A stretch of DNA of 5,292 nt from an uncultured Burkholderiaceae bacterium. GTDB lineage: Bacteria; Pseudomonadota; Gammaproteobacteria; Burkholderiales; Burkholderiaceae. How positions within the stretch are numbered: the stretch's first letter is position 1; the number at the start of each line of letters is the position of its first letter. Below, one piece after another: positions 5,091 to 5,292 of this stretch. The notes beneath the pieces are model-generated. The model was not told where the DNA came from and did not search any database. It was given only the letters and a program-made list of their open reading frames with translations. The position numbers were made by a program, and so were the translations under genes. The stretch spans positions 1-5,292 of the forward strand of contig CALMPB010000362.1 in NCBI GenBank assembly GCA_937871985.1, given 5' to 3'.

Positions 5091-5292
5091 ATGACTCTAC
5101 AGGTCAATATTACTCCAAATGGGCGCATGTGCCTTCCTGCAGACGTGCGCAAGCGACTTGGGCTCACAAGCGGCGGCGCGGTCTTTCTGGAGGAAACCGA
5201 AGACGGCGTAGTCTTGCGTACCGCCGCGCAGGCCGTGGCACGCGCGCAGGCACTGGCCAAGCAGTATACCGGCGGCCAGCCAGACGCCGGGG
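5091..5292 (+). CDS. AbrB/MazE-fold (VapB-like) antitoxin, 3' end cut by window edge
   Basis: Starts at ATG 5091 with GAGG at 5082-5085, five bases upstream, and runs 67 codons to the window edge without a stop. Residues 1-44 show the swapped-hairpin AbrB pattern: strand QVNITPNGRMCLPADVRKRL, the turn GLTSGGAV, then FLEETEDGVVLRT. The LP.xVRKRLGL signature is characteristic of SpoVT/AbrB and MazE/VapB DNA-binding domains. Residues 45-62 start a helix (AAQAVARAQALAKQY) like the toxin-neutralising tail of VapB-type antitoxins. In toxin-antitoxin pairs of this kind the antitoxin is first and a PIN-domain RNase (VapC) follows within a few bases; here that gene would lie outside the window and is not seen. 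A stand-alone AbrB-type regulator is the alternative. Confidence 0.85.
   Translation, partial: MTLQVNITPNGRMCLPADVRKRLGLTSGGAVFLEETEDGVVLRTAAQAVARAQALAKQYTGGQPDAG

Noticed and set aside
1..5292. Integron-type attC sites, tRNA genes, CRISPR repeats or a complete insertion sequence
   Set aside because: I looked for these and saw no cloverleaf, repeat array, transposase or paired terminal inverted repeats.

Overview
The window reads like an accessory (genomic-island or plasmid) segment of a high-GC alphaproteobacterium, possibly a sphingomonad. This placement is inference from GC-rich codon use in the recombinase and antitoxin genes and from the general look of the proteins; there is no rRNA or marker gene to fix it. 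Recombinase DNA sampled around 2041-2100 is about 65% GC, whereas the adjacent cargo gene around 1081-1260 is about 35-40% GC, which points to a patchwork of different origins.

Left part (1-2933, all minus strand). An intact tyrosine recombinase (1725-2933) with all expected catalytic residues is followed downstream by two small genes with only 28 bases between them: a secreted, probably periplasmic protein (1077-1649) and a membrane-anchored protein with a glycine-zipper segment (335-1048). Beyond them, at 56-205, lies a decayed copy of the last 48-50 codons of the same kind of recombinase, in the same orientation and with its stop codon at exactly the corresponding place. The cargo pair is therefore bracketed by two recombinase 3' ends 1669 bases apart. 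This is the strongest structural observation in the window.

Middle part (2934-4026, plus strand). A divergently transcribed gene (3062-3766) encodes an unrecognised protein with three CxxC pairs and a conserved-looking GNPYY region. It is followed by the start-less 3' remnant of what may be a ribbon-helix-helix (antitoxin-like) gene (3840-3974), which runs straight into a strong bidirectional hairpin terminator.

Right part (4027-5292). A four-helix membrane protein ending in a SHOCT motif (4027-4554, minus), a poorly supported hypothetical ORF (4603-4974, minus) whose first codons overlap an 11-bp inverted repeat and may carry a frameshift, and the first 67 codons of an AbrB/MazE-fold (VapB-like) antitoxin (5091 to the window edge, plus). 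A toxin partner would be expected just outside the window.

Functionally, the only confident roles are site-specific recombination and an antitoxin-type DNA-binding domain. The envelope and membrane proteins and the CxxC protein are unknowns of the kind carried as cargo in mobile islands. No RNA gene, CRISPR array or complete insertion sequence was seen.
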